64,000 bases of DNA from Aphrocallistes beatrix (GCA_963281255.1 OY725491.1:3956857-4020856), one strand, 5' to 3'. Shown: positions 31,562 through 43,924, numbered from the stretch's first letter. The notes: generated by a model not told the origin, from the letters alone. Numbers and translations: made by a program.

Positions 31562-32907
31562 TAGGGTGTCTCAAAAGTTTTTTCCGGTTTTATAATTTAT
31601 CAAAATATTCCTTTTACATCAGTGCTTGCATTTAAACTCGCCCTTTTTTGATAATATTTAACTTGAACGGTCATAATGTTTGATTGAAATACAAATCAAT
31701 TGTATTTGTTAACATCTTGTGATTTTCTTGACCTCACTTCATTATCAATATATAGTTTATATTATGGATGTCCAAAATTCCAGAATTGGTAAGAGATTAC
31801 GTGCAATCGGTATGTTAGAATCTGGTATTAGCCAGAAACAGATTGCTCATACCTTAGGGTTTACAGTTAAGACTGTTTGGAATTGGAAAACGAAGATTCT
31901 ATCAGGCAAATCTATGGCGGACAAACATCGGTCTGGGCGTCCAACACGGCTTTCTCGCGTTCCTAAAATCATTATTAGAAAATCTCTAGGCAAACTTTGG
32001 CAGTCTACGCGAAAACTTGCTTGTATCGTTTCGAAAAATTCACAGAGAGTTAGTAAAGACACGATACATCGTTATTTAAGGAATACCATCGGAGCAAAGC
32101 CATACAAAAGACCTTCGCAACCAAAATTGTCGGAAAAACAGAAGGAACAGCGGCTACAATTCTGCCTTAGTCATAAATTTGGGATGAACAGGATTGGAAA
32201 AGGGTTCTTTTTAGTGACGAGAGTTCTTTTGAACTTTTCCACCTAACAAATCGGCAGAACGATCGGGTTTGGAGTCAGAATGCGCGAAACATTGAGCCTA
32301 TTCAGACAGTTAAATTCCCGCCTAAAATCATGGTCTGGGGGATGATGAGTGGCACTGGGATCTCGGAACTCCATTTTCTTCCTCCCAAACAATCTGTAAA
32401 TGCAGAATACTATATAAAAGAAATTTTGGAGAAGTCCTGCCTTCCTACCTTGAAGAGAAGGAAAACTACAGGCCCAGTGACAGAACGGAAAATGTGTCGC
32501 TTGATGTCCGAGGCCATTTTTATGCAGGATGGGGCTCCTGCCCACACCGCCAAAAAGACGCAAACCTGGCTTTCCAATCATATTCCAGGGTACTGGGCTA
32601 AAGGAATTTGGCCTAGCAATTCACCAGATTTAAATCCCATTGAAAATCTTCGGGCGATTATTCAAGCAGAGCTTGACAAGAAGAGACCAGCCACCAACTT
32701 GTCAGAGCTCGCTAATTACCTGAAAAATATCTGGAATGGACTCACACCGTCGATTTTGGAGAATTTAATCTCAGGGATGCCTGCTCGAATTAATTCTTGT
32801 ATCCAACTTAAAGGAGATTATATTGGCAAATAATTTAAGATTTCTATACTATAGTTTACAAGTTATGGGTATTAGTACAACCGGAAAAAAACTTTTGAGA
32901 CACCCTG
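31562..32907 (+). mobile_element. Tc1/mariner element, DD37E type, copy 2
   Basis: Same element as 2,708-4,051, nearly identical along its length. The right end has the TA flank; the left terminus is slightly altered (CTAGGGTG instead of TACAGGGTG). It starts 27 bases outside the TTAA element. Confidence 0.95.
31764..32833 (+). pseudogene. Tc1-type transposase, different single frameshift
   Basis: As in copy 1: helix-turn-helix, SGRPTRLSRVPK, then SPDLNPIENL at the end of the core. The frame is intact where copy 1 is broken, but one T is missing near 32,178-32,181 (CATAAATTTGGG versus CATAAATTTTGGG), which cuts the protein before the first catalytic Asp. The 167-codon C-terminal part from 32,330 is open. 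Between the two copies every segment of the gene survives in frame. Confidence 0.92.
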
Positions 32908-32960
32908 TATACTGTGTATAGTAGCCAACTTTTGAAATGAGTTCCTTCCTATATTTTTAG

Positions 32961-33378
32961 CAAGGTTGCAACTGAGTCGTTCAATATTCAGCTAGCCATA
33001 TACTATTTTGCAAATAGTTGATATTCGTTTGGAAACCGAATATCAGTATTCGTATTTGGTTGGAGTAACTGATTATTATCAGTATTCGTATTCGAATAGG
33101 AAATATTCATGAATACTTATATCCAGTTTAATCAGTTAAACTTAAAAAAACGTTAAACATATCTAATCAATTTACTCATCATATCCATTCACTATTTGTA
33201 AAATAGGTCAAAATATGGTACAATACCAATTTACAGTGCTCAATTAATGATTATTTCAGTCGCATAGTATCATAATTTATGAAGTACCCAATATTATCAG
33301 TATTCGTATTCGGTTAGGGACTTTTTAACTTTAACTATTCATGAATACTGATTTTCGGCTCAATCGGTTTCAGCCTTG
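32961..33378. mobile_element. hAT MITE, 418 bp
   Basis: Perfect 8-bp duplication ATTTTTAG (32,953-32,960 and 33,379-33,386) and ends CAAGGTTGCAAC / GGTTTCAGCCTTG. The interior repeats TATCAGTATTCGTATTCG. A similar end pattern occurs at 46,299. Confidence 0.9.
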
Positions 33379-33386
33379 ATTTTTAG

Positions 33387-33885
33387 TTTTTGCATGTAAC
33401 CCTATCATAGGTAAAGGAATGCAATTTTTCGAGGTTTCTTTCCAGTTGCCGAAAAGTGATGTACGAATGTAGACTAAGTGGGGACAGAAACGAGTAAAAC
33501 CGACCACAAAACATTTCGCTAGGGTCAACTATTAGGCTTTTTTCCTCTGAGGATATTCCTCTTATTTCCACACATAACATGAATGCACAATTCTTATTTC
33601 ATATTCTAAAACATTATTTATTTGCCCAAGCAGAAGCATCTAAACATCTAAACTGGCCAATGCTTGGATGTCTGAAAACATGTCAAAAAATATATTGGGA
33701 TAGCAGAAAGTCTTGACATTCTCGATAAGAAAGGTTCCAATGTTAGTACTTAAAAACTCACTTCTACCTTATGGAATAGTCTCACACTTGACTCTTGGAA
33801 GCATATTGGAAATCCTCAAGGTGCCAGGACTGCAAAGATGGCAATGGATTAGCCAGTAAATATTGAAAACAAAATTTGTTCGTTA
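33387..33885. other. no gene seen
   Basis: Half a kilobase of AT-rich sequence without recognisable features, ending where homology to block A begins. Confidence 0.4.
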
Positions 33886-35432
33886 TGAGTGGAGGCGAGA
33901 GTAAACAGCTCCAGCTTACATTTCGAACAGAACGAAATACATTGACTACCCATATACTTCGTGAACGCCATTTAGACTAGACATCTTCGCGTTGTGCACT
34001 AATAAATAATTCATGCGAGAATTTGGATGTGATCAGTTTATGCATACAAAGAGCATGTTAAACAATATGGTAAAGCTTTCCGGTGGAATCCACCGAAGCT
34101 AACATTCGAGCAAAGGGGAGAAAAATTCAAGCAAGAGTATTTTCCGGTAGATAAAATGCTAGACTATCCACAATTGGAGATATTTACTTATTTGTAGTAG
34201 ACTTTGTATGTATGTAACAATCATGCAGTATGTTTGTAACAATCATGTGATTCATTGATAACTATTATAACTATTATTATAATAAAGTACTTGTTGATAA
34301 ATTAGTAATGACACTAGACATAGGCGCCGAACCCAGGGGGCTGGGGGGCTTAAGGTTGGTGTTTCCCATGGGACACTTGTTTTTACCAAAAATGTGCCCA
34401 AATTGCTTTTTTATCAATTTTAGATCCTTATAGGGGTTCTTTATAATAATTCCAACTTTTATAACTCCAGGCCCAATACTTCGCTACTTTGAGTCACTTG
34501 TATCACCTGGTGTCGCTCTAAAAACGACACATTTTAAATGCGAAATGTCCCACAGCTATAACTTCTTTTAAAAGTGCCAGATCATCATTTGCTGAATTCA
34601 TGCTCAGCACTAGATTTCCAGCAATTTGATATATATATTGCCATATTTGGAAACATTTTTGTTTGGCCGTGCCTAGCAACGGCCAGGATTTTTTCACATT
34701 CCTGTCCGTTGCTAGTAAAAGGTAACTAAAATATTCTCCAAATATTGTCAATATATATATATCAAATTGCGGGGAATTTAGTGCTGAGTACGAATTCAGG
34801 ATTAAAATAACGACCTGGCATAGTAAAATAAAGATATAGATATGGGATTTCGGCGGATACCATCGGAAATGGTCATTTTTGGGTCCCCAGTCATAACTGA
34901 CAACAATTTCACACTTTTGAAGGTGTCATGATGTAAAATATTAGGATATACCATATTTTGAAATTAAGGATACCGCCCTCGAAAAACCTTGGCTGGCGTA
35001 AAAAACCGGCAAAATTATTTATTGTTAATTTCGTTGTATTACTGAGCTGGCAAGCATCTGATAGCACTAGTTGGACGGTATTTATTTTGATTTTTAAGAG
35101 TTAACCCCATAAAGTTTAGCGTTACTAAAAATTGGAAAATTATTGGAGGTTTTTGACTCATTTACCAATTAGTTTTTGACTTATTTGATATGTTTTAATG
35201 ATATGGACCTTAACATTGTTTTGGTACCTTTGGAGATTATATAACACAAAGGTTTAGAACAGTCATTCCCAAACTATGGGTCGCGACCCCAATTGGGATC
35301 GCGAAGCACTTTTTATGGGGTCGTGGACTAATCTCTAATCTTTTTCGTTATTGCACGTATTCGTTCCTATACCCATCATTTTATATTGCTAATACTAAGT
35401 TTAGACTCTAGAGTTACGTTTCGTGCAGGGAG

Positions 35433-37355
35433 ATGGCGGAAGCATCACGCGAACGACATTACCAAGACAAATTCATTGAACTTGGTTTCTATTATGTGAC
35501 AGATTGTGGGCTCCAGAAACCTCAGTGCGTTATTTGCTACGAAGTACTTTCGAGTGAATCCATGAAACAGAACAAATTACAACGACATCTGTCTTCAAAA
35601 CATCCAGCGTACAAAGATAGAGATCGCTCCTTTTTCGAACGGAAGTTGACCTCCCTTAGAGATACTCGCTTGGATAAACAAGGTAAATATAGTCAGAACA
35701 ATGAGCATGCTCTGGAAGCTTCTTATCGGGTTTCATTGCGCATTGCAAAAGCTAAACATCCACACACCATCGGAGAGGAGCTGATAATGCCATGTGCCAA
35801 GGAAATGGTTTCTCTCATGATCGGAGAAGAAATGGTTAGTAAACTCGGAATCATTCCTCTCTCAAATAACACTGTTCATCGCAGAATTTGTGACATGTGT
35901 GAGGACATTACCGCCCAGAATATAGCTGCTATCAAGGAGTCACCTTGGCAAGCAATACAGCTGGATGAATCAACTGACATTGCATCATGCGCACAATTAA
36001 TGATTTGGATCAGGTTTATCAAAGATTGCGATTTTGTCGACGAGCCTTTAACCCGAGGATTACTTGGGGTCAAAGGTATAAATAGAAATGACCCAGCTTT
36101 CACTTTCATTTTCAGTTTACTTTCAATTAACTTTCACTTTCAATTCAACATTCCTGGACGTGCTCGGGTTAATGCGCAAGTCATTGGAGATGAGAACTAA
36201 AGGAGAGGACAATTTCAACAAAATCAATTCTTTTTACAATAAAGAAGGTCTACGTATACTTCAATAAATTAATTGGATCTACAACAGATGGAGCTCCTGC
36301 AATGCTTGGGAAGCATTATGGCTTCAAAACGAAATTACAGCAAGTGGCTCCTCATGCACTGATGATACATTGCATGATCCACCGGGAAGCGCTGGCTGCC
36401 CGTACAATGCCAGAAAGCTTGATGAACGTCTTTTCGCAGGTGATCAAAATAATAAATCACATCAAATCGAGTGCCCTAAACACGAGGTTATTCAGATTAT
36501 TTATCATGAAATGGACGCTGACCACCAAAACTTACAGTTCTACACTAAGGTACGTTGGCTCTCACGAGGAAATGTTATTTTACGTGTTTACGAGCTACGT
36601 GAAGAGTTATAGAGTTCCTACGTACACAAAATAAGAATGAATGGGTAACAATGCTTGAGTCCAGTAACTGGGTTGCTAACTTGTGCTATTTGAGTGACAT
36701 TTTTGAACGTATCAATGTACTAAATCGTACGCTTCAAGGGAAAGATACGAACATGATGCTCTTCCATGACAAAATTAAAGGGTTTCTCGCAACACTGGCT
36801 TTGTTGAAAGATAAAGTGAGTCACAACCGCTTCGTTTTATTTACACGTCTATCTGCACACATGGAAGAATCGGAAGACATCGATCTCGAGCATATTTCAC
36901 ACGCAATTACTGAACATATTCAGTCACTGATAGGTCAATTCGAAAACTATTTTCCCGAGCTCGACACCCAGTCATTCGCTGTTGCTCGAGACCCTTTCAG
37001 TGCATCATTAGACGCCATCATCGACGATGATATCACCGAAGAGGAGTTCGTGAGACTGAAGCAAGATTCAGGAGCTAAAGCATTATTTCAGTCCTCTTCT
37101 TTGCACAGTTACTGGTGCAAAATGCTTCTATCCTATCCACGTTTATCAAAGAAGGCAATTTGGTTCCTAATGCCGTACCCATCGTCATACCTATGTGAAC
37201 AGTCGTTCTCTACAATGGTAGTGATGAAAACTAAATACAGGAATCGCCTTGAACTAGAGAGCGACATGATTGTCGCATTATCATCTACAGAGCCTCGCAT
37301 TAAAAAACTGGTTACTGGAAAAACAGGCTCAACCATCACATTGATTATTATATGA
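35433..37355 (+). pseudogene. hAT transposase with BED finger (ZBED/SCAND3-like)
   Basis: Begins MAEASRERHYQDKFIELGF; the BED-type finger is CVICYEVLSSESMKQNKLQ plus HLSSKHP. Core pieces in order: AIQLDESTDIASCAQLMIW (first acidic residue of the RNase-H fold), TTDGAPAMLGKHYGFK, HCMIHREALAA, and the C-terminal dimerisation segment SYLCEQSFSTMVVMKTKYRN. A 117-bp TTAA MITE at 36,052 interrupts the frame, and further frame changes lie between about 36,430 and 36,650. The last 234 codons are open. The full protein would be near 600 residues, usual for Charlie elements. Confidence 0.92.
36052..36168. mobile_element. TTAA MITE inside the hAT gene, 117 bp
   Basis: TTAA at 36,048-36,051 and 36,169-36,172; ends CCCGAG / CTCGGG. 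Inside: TATAAATAGAAATGACCCAG followed by three ACTTTCA/ACTTTCATTT-like repeats. Flanking codons of the hAT gene resume after it (VIGDEN... versus the usual GED motif). Related in plan to the MITE at 25,126. Confidence 0.85.
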
Positions 37356-39136
37356 CACTAATCTTAGGATGACATTATCAATATTTGTAGCGATAAATGA
37401 AAATGATGCATCGTCTTACTTTTGATTTTGTTCTTTGGGGGTCGCGCTCAAATGTTGGTTCATGGAATGGGATCGCAGCAAGAAAAAGGTTGGGAACCAC
37501 TGGTTTAGAAGAATGGCCAAATGAAATCCTAATAAAATAGCTCAATAAGGGAGTTCATTTATATAATGCTCGGGAAATCGCCGGTTTGATATCAGATATT
37601 TAGCGATCACTGGATCAGAAATAAATTCTGATCGTTTCAAAAAAAATTCGTTCGGATCCGACCATTTGTTCTTGAGATATCGCATATTATAGGTAAAGTT
37701 CGGGCATAATATATCTCTATTGTCCAGAAAGGCCGATGTCATATCTTGAAAACTATTGAAGATATATAATCTATTATATTCTTAAATAAAAGGATATATG
37801 CGAAAATATATAGGTTCCTCAAACATTCCTTTGTCAAAAAATAAATAATTCTCGATTTATCATTGATTATAAAAAATTATATGAAGAACTTTGAATATAT
37901 TAGAAAATGGCGAATCTTATCATTAAATATGTATTCAAATGTAGTTATTATGCTAAATAATGAATACAATTGTCGTTAATAATGTGTACAGAAAAATTAG
38001 AGAACTTTTGAGAGTTATTTTTAAAGTTCTGTCCTTGGAGCTCGCAGATTCGGTCAAAAACCCACATTTAGGGTCCAAAAAGAGATATCTCTCTATCTCT
38101 GTAAATATTAGCCCAAATTCTTAGTTCTCACTTCCTAATATACTTTTTATCAGAGTACATATACGATTCATTGATAATAATTGCACTACATCTATCGAAT
38201 GTAAGTTTTAGATTTTTGTTAGATGATGACGTAGCATTTTTCGAAAATCCTTACTTGGAAACTTAAAGTCGTAGACTTTCGCTCTAACTTCCTAATATAC
38301 TTTTTGGATGCTCTTTATTCATTCTAAACTGATAGATTATACTTCGTAGTGCCAGGAATATGAATTATTATTTACAATTATCTCAAAATATTCGGGTTAG
38401 GGGCCTCAAGGAAATTTGTTGCTTTTCAGTGTACTCTTGCTATTTTATGTAAATATTCGGTTCGAATATTCCTAAATCACAGTATAAATGCGAATTATTG
38501 TCTGTCAATGCTTTTGTTCATTTTTAATAACTCATTTTAAATTCTTCTCAACATTTAAACTTAAAATGTCTATATCTTGGACTTTAAAATTTTAAAATTG
38601 ACCGTCTTTACAGAATTTAAGTCGAAATTGGTTTGAGATAGAGGTTTGAAATTTTCAAGACTTGTTCCATATCATTAGGCGATGAACGTAGGTCCACTTT
38701 ATTTTCGATATCTTATAACTTGGCGATTTTATTCCGGATTTCCCAAGGAAAACAGACATTTTTTGACCCTTTTTGGCCCTTTCTTTTCCGACACCGATAA
38801 AATTTACAATTTTTGTCATTTTAACTTTCTTTTGGTCCTATGAAGTGGCAAATATGGTAGATTATCTATGATTCGATTTTGGAAGCATTTGATTCCTTGG
38901 TATGTCCTAAACAATTCCTTGAGTGGCCGGATTTCCACCATTAAGATGTGCTAGCGAAAAACAAAAAAAAGACTTTGAGACACTATATCTCAAAAACTAG
39001 AAATGAGATTCAAAAACGGTTTGGAATGTGCAAGTATTTCTGCACGGAGATTCCTGCCCACGCTTAACATCTCTTATAGCTCTACTTTCATCGTATGCTG
39101 TAAGCCAAATCATTTGTTTTTTCGGAGGCGGTATCC

Positions 39137-39363
39137 TTAACCTAATCCCGAACTTTTAAATTTCATTAATGATAATTAACTTCAACAGCAATTACATTGG
39201 TTGTTGTGGAGAATGGAATGTGGTGATGGTTAACAACATTCTTGAAAATTTGTTATTTAAAAGTACTGAGTAAAATGTGAATAGCCTTTAATAACTATTA
39301 GTTGCTAGTATATATTATAACTAGTATTGTGTGTTATTAATACGAGATATATTATTGTTGTAC
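39137..39363. other. hAT interior before the transposase
   Basis: Sequence of the large hAT between the nested TTAA element and the first readable transposase codons. Nothing else seen. Confidence 0.4.
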
Positions 39364-40830
39364 TTTCAGGAATCCTGGCTACAACAATTTCCCTGGATTG
39401 AGCCAAATTCCGATCAATCCAAGGGTTTGTGTCATATTTGTAAGTGGGCTTCAATAAACAAACGTATTCCCACTTATTGTCGGATCTCGAAAGTATGGGT
39501 ACATGATGGCTACTGTAATTAGAAGAAGGCCTTGGGAAAAGATGGAGGGTTTAAGACTCATGAAAATTTGAAATGCCACAGGTTAGTTAACACCACTTAT
39601 TCGTCTTCAACATGCCCAAATGTGATAGAGCGAGCAACATATACAACAGAAAAAAGAAAATCGCAGAGCTTTAGATATTATTTTGGATACTATCAAACTT
39701 TGCGGGAGACAGGACCTTGCCATTCGGGGTCACACAGATGAAAAAGCAACCTAATACAGTTGTTGAATCTTGTTGCAATGACTAGCTTAGAACTGAAGAA
39801 CTGGCACTCTGAAAAGAATCGCATGAAGTATTTGAGTCATCAAATCCAGAATGATATGATTACACTCCTTGGGAATGCTATCTTTAATGTGTTCCTAAAG
39901 GAGGTTAGAGAATCAGCGAAATATAGCATTATAATGGATGAAACTAGTGACGTTGCAACGCTCGAACAAGTTACCTGCTGTTTTAGATCTGTCAATCCGA
40001 CTACTTTCGCTGTAAGAGAGGATTTTATCGGTTTTGTCAGCGCTGAAAAGGTTGATGGTGAGGCACTTTTTGCAATTCTCAAAGAAAACTGGTGCAATGT
40101 GGGTTGCCACTTCACAAAATCAGAGGTCAATCCTATGACGGTGCTGGGGCCATGAGAGGACATGTAAAAGGACTCCAGAGTCGAGTGCGTGAAGTTGTTC
40201 CACAAGCATTATACTGTTACTGTGCTGGACATTCTTTGAACCTCGTCGTACAACATTCTGTAAAACATGGTTGCCTTGCAGAGAATGCTATGACACTTGT
40301 ATCGTCGGTTGTTAACTATGTGAGGATGTCTCCAAAACTTCTTTCAAGGCATTTATGTCAGAAGAATCAGCTTCATTAAGACCTCTTTCGTCAACCCGTG
40401 GGTGTGCAGGTCTCCAGCTCTCAGTGCATTTGTACTGCAGTATGAAGCACTCATGGATTGGTACGAGGTGCGAAAGATGGATAATGACCTTAGGGCAGAA
40501 GATAGAAGCAAGGCAATGGCTATACTCAATTATATGGAGAAATTCTCCACATATTACTTGATTAGGACGCTTCAGAAACTCTTTGAAATGGTACATCCTG
40601 TTCATAAAGCAATACAATCACTAAATATCACCATTACATACGAAAATCAAAGATAAGAACTTTGGAGAGGCTTCTTATATCGGGAAGTAAAATGCGTTGG
40701 GTGCAAAGCAGCACTTTGAAATAGTTGTAAAAGAAGCTATAGATTTGAAGGTTGAGGACCGAAAATGTCCATGGAGGTGCGGCCGTAAAGCACAAAATGA
40801 TCATCTCTCATTAGTCAGGCTAACATTGGA
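39364..40830 (+). pseudogene. hAT transposase (TTF-finger, ZMYM1-like), N-terminal and core part
   Basis: Reads ESWLQQFPWIEPNSDQSKGL with CHIC, a TTF-type finger, then HENLKCHRLV, MTSLELKNWHSEKNRMKYLS, YSIIMDETSDVATLEQVTCC (catalytic region), IRGQSYDGAGAMRGHVKG and YCYCAGHSLNLVVQ, and later YMEKFSTYYLIRTLQKLFE and HFEIVVKEAIDL. The order and motifs are those of ZMYM1-like hAT proteins. Stops near 39,521 and 39,740 and frame changes near 40,120 and 40,390 disable it. The LINE insertion at about 40,850 separates it from its C-terminal part. Confidence 0.9.
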
Positions 40831-40849
40831 GTAGAGGCGTACTGTTTCG

Positions 40850-43502
40850 TGCGTTTTTAACTCCTCGAGCCCATTCTCTTATGCAAGGAGCCCCTAATAA
40901 TAACTGGAGACTTCAATATCCATGTTGACATCCCGTCTGAGTCTTTACAGTTCTCCGAGCTCCTGCGTTCTCTATCTTTGATCCAGCATGTGAATCAGCC
41001 AACTCATGAGAAGGGTCACATTCTCGATCTAATAATATCCCGTTCTGCAGACAACATCATCCTCTCTGATCCCGCTCCTGTCCATCTATTCTCTGACCAT
41101 TTCTCCATCTCTTGTAGTCTCTCGCTTTCCAAACCTTCTCTTTCCTCTCAGGAGGTGACCTATCGTTCCAAATCCATCAACCTCCCAATCTTTCTTGCTG
41201 ATCTCGCTTCCTCTGATCTATGTGCTAGCCCACCTGATCATCTTGAGGAACTTATTGTATCATATAACAGCACCCTATCCTCTATCTATGATCAGCATGC
41301 TCCTCCGCGATCCAAAACCATAGTCACCCGTCCCCGTGTCCCTTGGTTCACCAGTAGCATCAAGCAGGCCAAGCGAGCGAGAAGGAAAGCTGAACGGAAG
41401 TGGCGCCAGTCTAATGACTCTGACCATTTGGCTGAATTCAAGCATCAGAGGAATCTTGTGACTGACCTGATGAACAGGGAACGTCGCAGTTTCTATTCTG
41501 ATTGGATCAGTCAGTCCTGTCATGACCAGCGCTCACTCTTCCGTAAGGCTAACACACTTCTCGGCTTACGCCAGCAACAGGTCCTACCACCTCATGCTGA
41601 TAAGGCTGCTCTTTCTCAGGAACTCGCCAACTTCTTTGTTCTTAAGGTAGATAACATCCGTTCCACCATTGATTCAAGTGCATCGTCGTCTTCCGTTACC
41701 CACTCAGATAATTCAAACAGCGAATCCCAACATACTTTCCACCAATTCAAAGAATTATCTGAGGAAGAAATTGTTTCCCTTGTTTCCTCTGCTCCTAATA
41801 AATCTTGCATCCTCGATCCTATCCCAGCATCCTTGGTCAAATCATCTCTACCCATCCTAGCGCCCATCCTTACCAAAATCGTAAATGGTTCCCTCTCCAC
41901 TGGTCATTTTCCTTCTCCCTGGAAGCGCGCCATCATCTTGCCCAAACTTAAAAGACCAAATCTTGATCCCATCTTCTCTAACTATCGTCCACTTAGCAAT
42001 CTTTCTTTCATTTCTAAGATCACTGAGAGGGCCGCTTCCATCCAGGTCGTGAATCATCTTACATTACATCATCTCTTCCCCGGGACGCAGTCTGCCTATC
42101 GTAAACACCACAGTACGGAGACTGCACTCCTGAAGGTCACAAACGACATCCTCCTCAGCATGAATCGCCAACACGTATCTCTTCTGGTTCTTCTTGATCT
42201 TAGTTCAGCCTTCGACACCGTCGACCATACCATCTTACTCCACCGTCTCCAGTCTCATTTCGGCATTTGCGGCTCTTCTCTGTCTTGGTTTGAATCTTAC
42301 CTCTCTGGTAGGACTCAATTCGTCTCGATTAAGGGTTCTAATTCCTCCAATATCCCGGTACAACACGGAGTTCCTCAGGGTTCTTGTCTTGGTCCGCTTC
42401 TCTTTAGCCTCTATACTAGTCCTCTATTCGACCTCATTAGGTCCCACCTCCCCGACATGCACTGCTATGCCGACGATACTCAGGTCTATCTTTCTTTTAA
42501 ACCCGGTTCCATCTCTTCTGAAGAATCTGCTTTTTCCGCCATCCAATCTTGCATCTCCGCGATCCGTTCCTGGCTCCTCACCAACAAGTTGCTTATCAAT
42601 GACACCAAGACTGAGTTCCTTATAATAGGGACTCGTCAACAACTATCTAAGGTTCAAACTGATAGCATCTCTGTTGGTGAGTCGAGAATCTCTTCTTCCA
42701 AAGAAGTACGGAATCTTGGAACTTGGCTCGACAATACCCTCTCAATGTCTACTCAGGTCAGCAAAGTTGCCTCCTCCTGCTTCTACTACATCTATAACAT
42801 CCGGCGTATTAGAAAGTATCTCTCTAGGGAAGTCTGTGAAACTCTTGTCAATTCTCTTATCACATCTCGTCTTGATTATTGTAACAGTCTCTTGTATGGT
42901 TGCCCCTCATCCCTCTTAGCTCGACTCCAGCGAGTCCAGAACAGTGCAGCCAGGCTTATCTACAATGTCTCTCGTACCTTTTCGTCATCTCCTCTTCTTA
43001 TTAACCTCCACTGGCTGCCTGTTAAACATCGTATCCTCTTCAAAATCCTCCTCATAACTTACAAAGCCATCCATTCTCTTGCTCCGGACTATATCATCCA
43101 GCTCATACAGGTTAAGTCATCCAATCGTACTCTACGATCATCCAACGCCATCCTCCTTGAGCATCCTACTATCAAATCTTCCAAAACTCTGGGTGATCGT
43201 GCATTCACTTTAGCTGCGCCTGTTGAGTGGAATCTTCTGCCTCCGAGCATTCGGAATGCCCCCTCACTTCTTCTCTTCAAAAAACTCTTGAAAACTCATC
43301 TTTTCCGTATCGCGCACGACACATCCACTTAAATTAATTTCAATGCATATACATACCTTACAAGCATACATACACATACATACGCATACATACACATACA
43401 TACATACATACATAACACACACCTACTTTTATTGAATTGTACAGCGCACTTGAACATATTAATATGGAATCTGCGCTATATAAATGTATATTATTATTAT
43501 TA
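40850..43502 (+). mobile_element. L2/CR1-like LINE, 5'-truncated
   Basis: Starts inside the endonuclease domain and ends with the family's 3' signal: CAGCGCACTTGAAC, GCGCTATATAAATG and an (ATT)n tail. A CATACATACA microsatellite lies in the 3' UTR at about 43,345-43,425. The 58-base tail is repeated alone at 24,858. GC content is clearly higher than the surroundings. Confidence 0.93.
40861..43332 (+). CDS. LINE ORF2: endonuclease end plus complete reverse transcriptase
   Basis: An uninterrupted frame of about 820 codons. It opens in the endonuclease domain (EPLIITGDFNIHVD, later SDHFSISCS, the last catalytic His region). The reverse transcriptase follows: YRPLSNLSFISKITE, GTQSAYRKHHSTETALLKV, LLVLLDLSSAFDTVDH, VQHGVPQGSCLGPLLFSLYT and the catalytic CYADDTQVY. 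The C-terminal segment has SRLDYCNSLLYGCP and LHWLPVKHRILFKILLITYK, typical of the L2/CR1/Rex group. No ORF1 and no endonuclease N-terminus, so this copy cannot move itself. The absence of stops implies a recent insertion, younger than its hAT host. Confidence 0.95.
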   Translation, partial: LLEPILLCKEPLIITGDFNIHVDIPSESLQFSELLRSLSLIQHVNQPTHEKGHILDLIISRSADNIILSDPAPVHLFSDHFSISCSLSLSKPSLSSQEVTYRSKSINLPIFLADLASSDLCASPPDHLEELIVSYNSTLSSIYDQHAPPRSKTIVTRPRVPWFTSSIKQAKRARRKAERKWRQSNDSDHLAEFKHQRNLVTDLMNRERRSFYSDWISQSCHDQRSLFRKANTLLGLRQQQVLPPHADKAALSQELANFFVLKVDNIRSTIDSSASSSSVTHSDNSNSESQHTFHQFKELSEEEIVSLVSSAPNKSCILDPIPASLVKSSLPILAPILTKIVNGSLSTGHFPSPWKRAIILPKLKRPNLDPIFSNYRPLSNLSFISKITERAASIQVVNHLTLHHLFPGTQSAYRKHHSTETALLKVTNDILLSMNRQHVSLLVLLDLSSAFDTVDHTILLHRLQSHFGICGSSLSWFESYLSGRTQFVSIKGSNSSNIPVQHGVPQGSCLGPLLFSLYTSPLFDLIRSHLPDMHCYADDTQVYLSFKPGSISSEESAFSAIQSCISAIRSWLLTNKLLINDTKTEFLIIGTRQQLSKVQTDSISVGESRISSSKEVRNLGTWLDNTLSMSTQVSKVASSCFYYIYNIRRIRKYLSREVCETLVNSLITSRLDYCNSLLYGCPSSLLARLQRVQNSAARLIYNVSRTFSSSPLLINLHWLPVKHRILFKILLITYKAIHSLAPDYIIQLIQVKSSNRTLRSSNAILLEHPTIKSSKTLGDRAFTLAAPVEWNLLPPSIRNAPSLLLFKKLLKTHLFRIAHDTST

Positions 43503-43924
43503 AATAGGGGGCCCGGGGTAAATAGGGGCCCCAGGTCGGCATGTAATAGTTTCTTTAGGATTTAAGATGTCCATTGTAATTGTGTCTTGTATGTACATAA
43601 TAAGCTTGTATCACAATATGAATTCCTTTGTTTCAGTTTTCACTAATAGAATAATTGCTATGATCAATATCACATTTAAAAAACAAAGGATTCTGTCATT
43701 AATAAATTTGGGATAAGTTTCTGGTTGCAATTTATTAATTCTTGTCAAAGAGAGCTAGGGTGATGGAGGGGCCCGGCCAGAAATCTTACTAGGAGGCCCG
43801 TAAATTCTGTCGCCGGCCCTGTTTATCCCTGAATATATTAGATGTCGCAATTTCTTCCAAATTCATTATCAAAGTTCATTAAATAATATTACATGATAAT
43901 GATTGCTGGAATTGTGGTTAATAA

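Larger units (their letters stand above)
35260..37502 (+). mobile_element. hAT-Charlie transposon, 2.24 kb
   Basis: Starts CAGTCATTCCCAAACTATGG and ends GGTTGGGAACCACTG, with the perfect 8-bp duplication GTTTAGAA at 35,252-35,259 and 37,503-37,510. Copies B and C of the host TTAA element show the sequence without it. Contains a BED-finger transposase gene. Confidence 0.97.
34968..39136 (-). mobile_element. TTAA element 'GGATACCGCC', copy A
   Basis: TTAA at 34,964-34,967 and 39,137-39,140; inverted ends GGATACCGCCCTCGAAAAA and TTTTTTCGGAGGCGGTATCC. After removing the nested hAT it is about 1.9 kb, the same size as copy C at 60,226-62,125, to which it is in reverse orientation. No coding region is convincing, so it is probably non-autonomous. 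The TTAA duplication fits Kolobok, piggyBac or Sola3. Confidence 0.92.

Noticed and set aside
37542-37742. 66-codon minus-strand frame, similar to a plus-strand frame at 61,610-61,867 (shared DPVIAKYL)
   Set aside because: Both are in the same segment of the TTAA element. The frame is broken at 59.5 kb in copy B and has no domain, so shared sequence explains it.
43340-43430. CATACATACA microsatellite as an independent repeat
   Set aside because: It lies between the LINE stop codon and the LINE 3' tail, so it is part of the LINE's 3' UTR.
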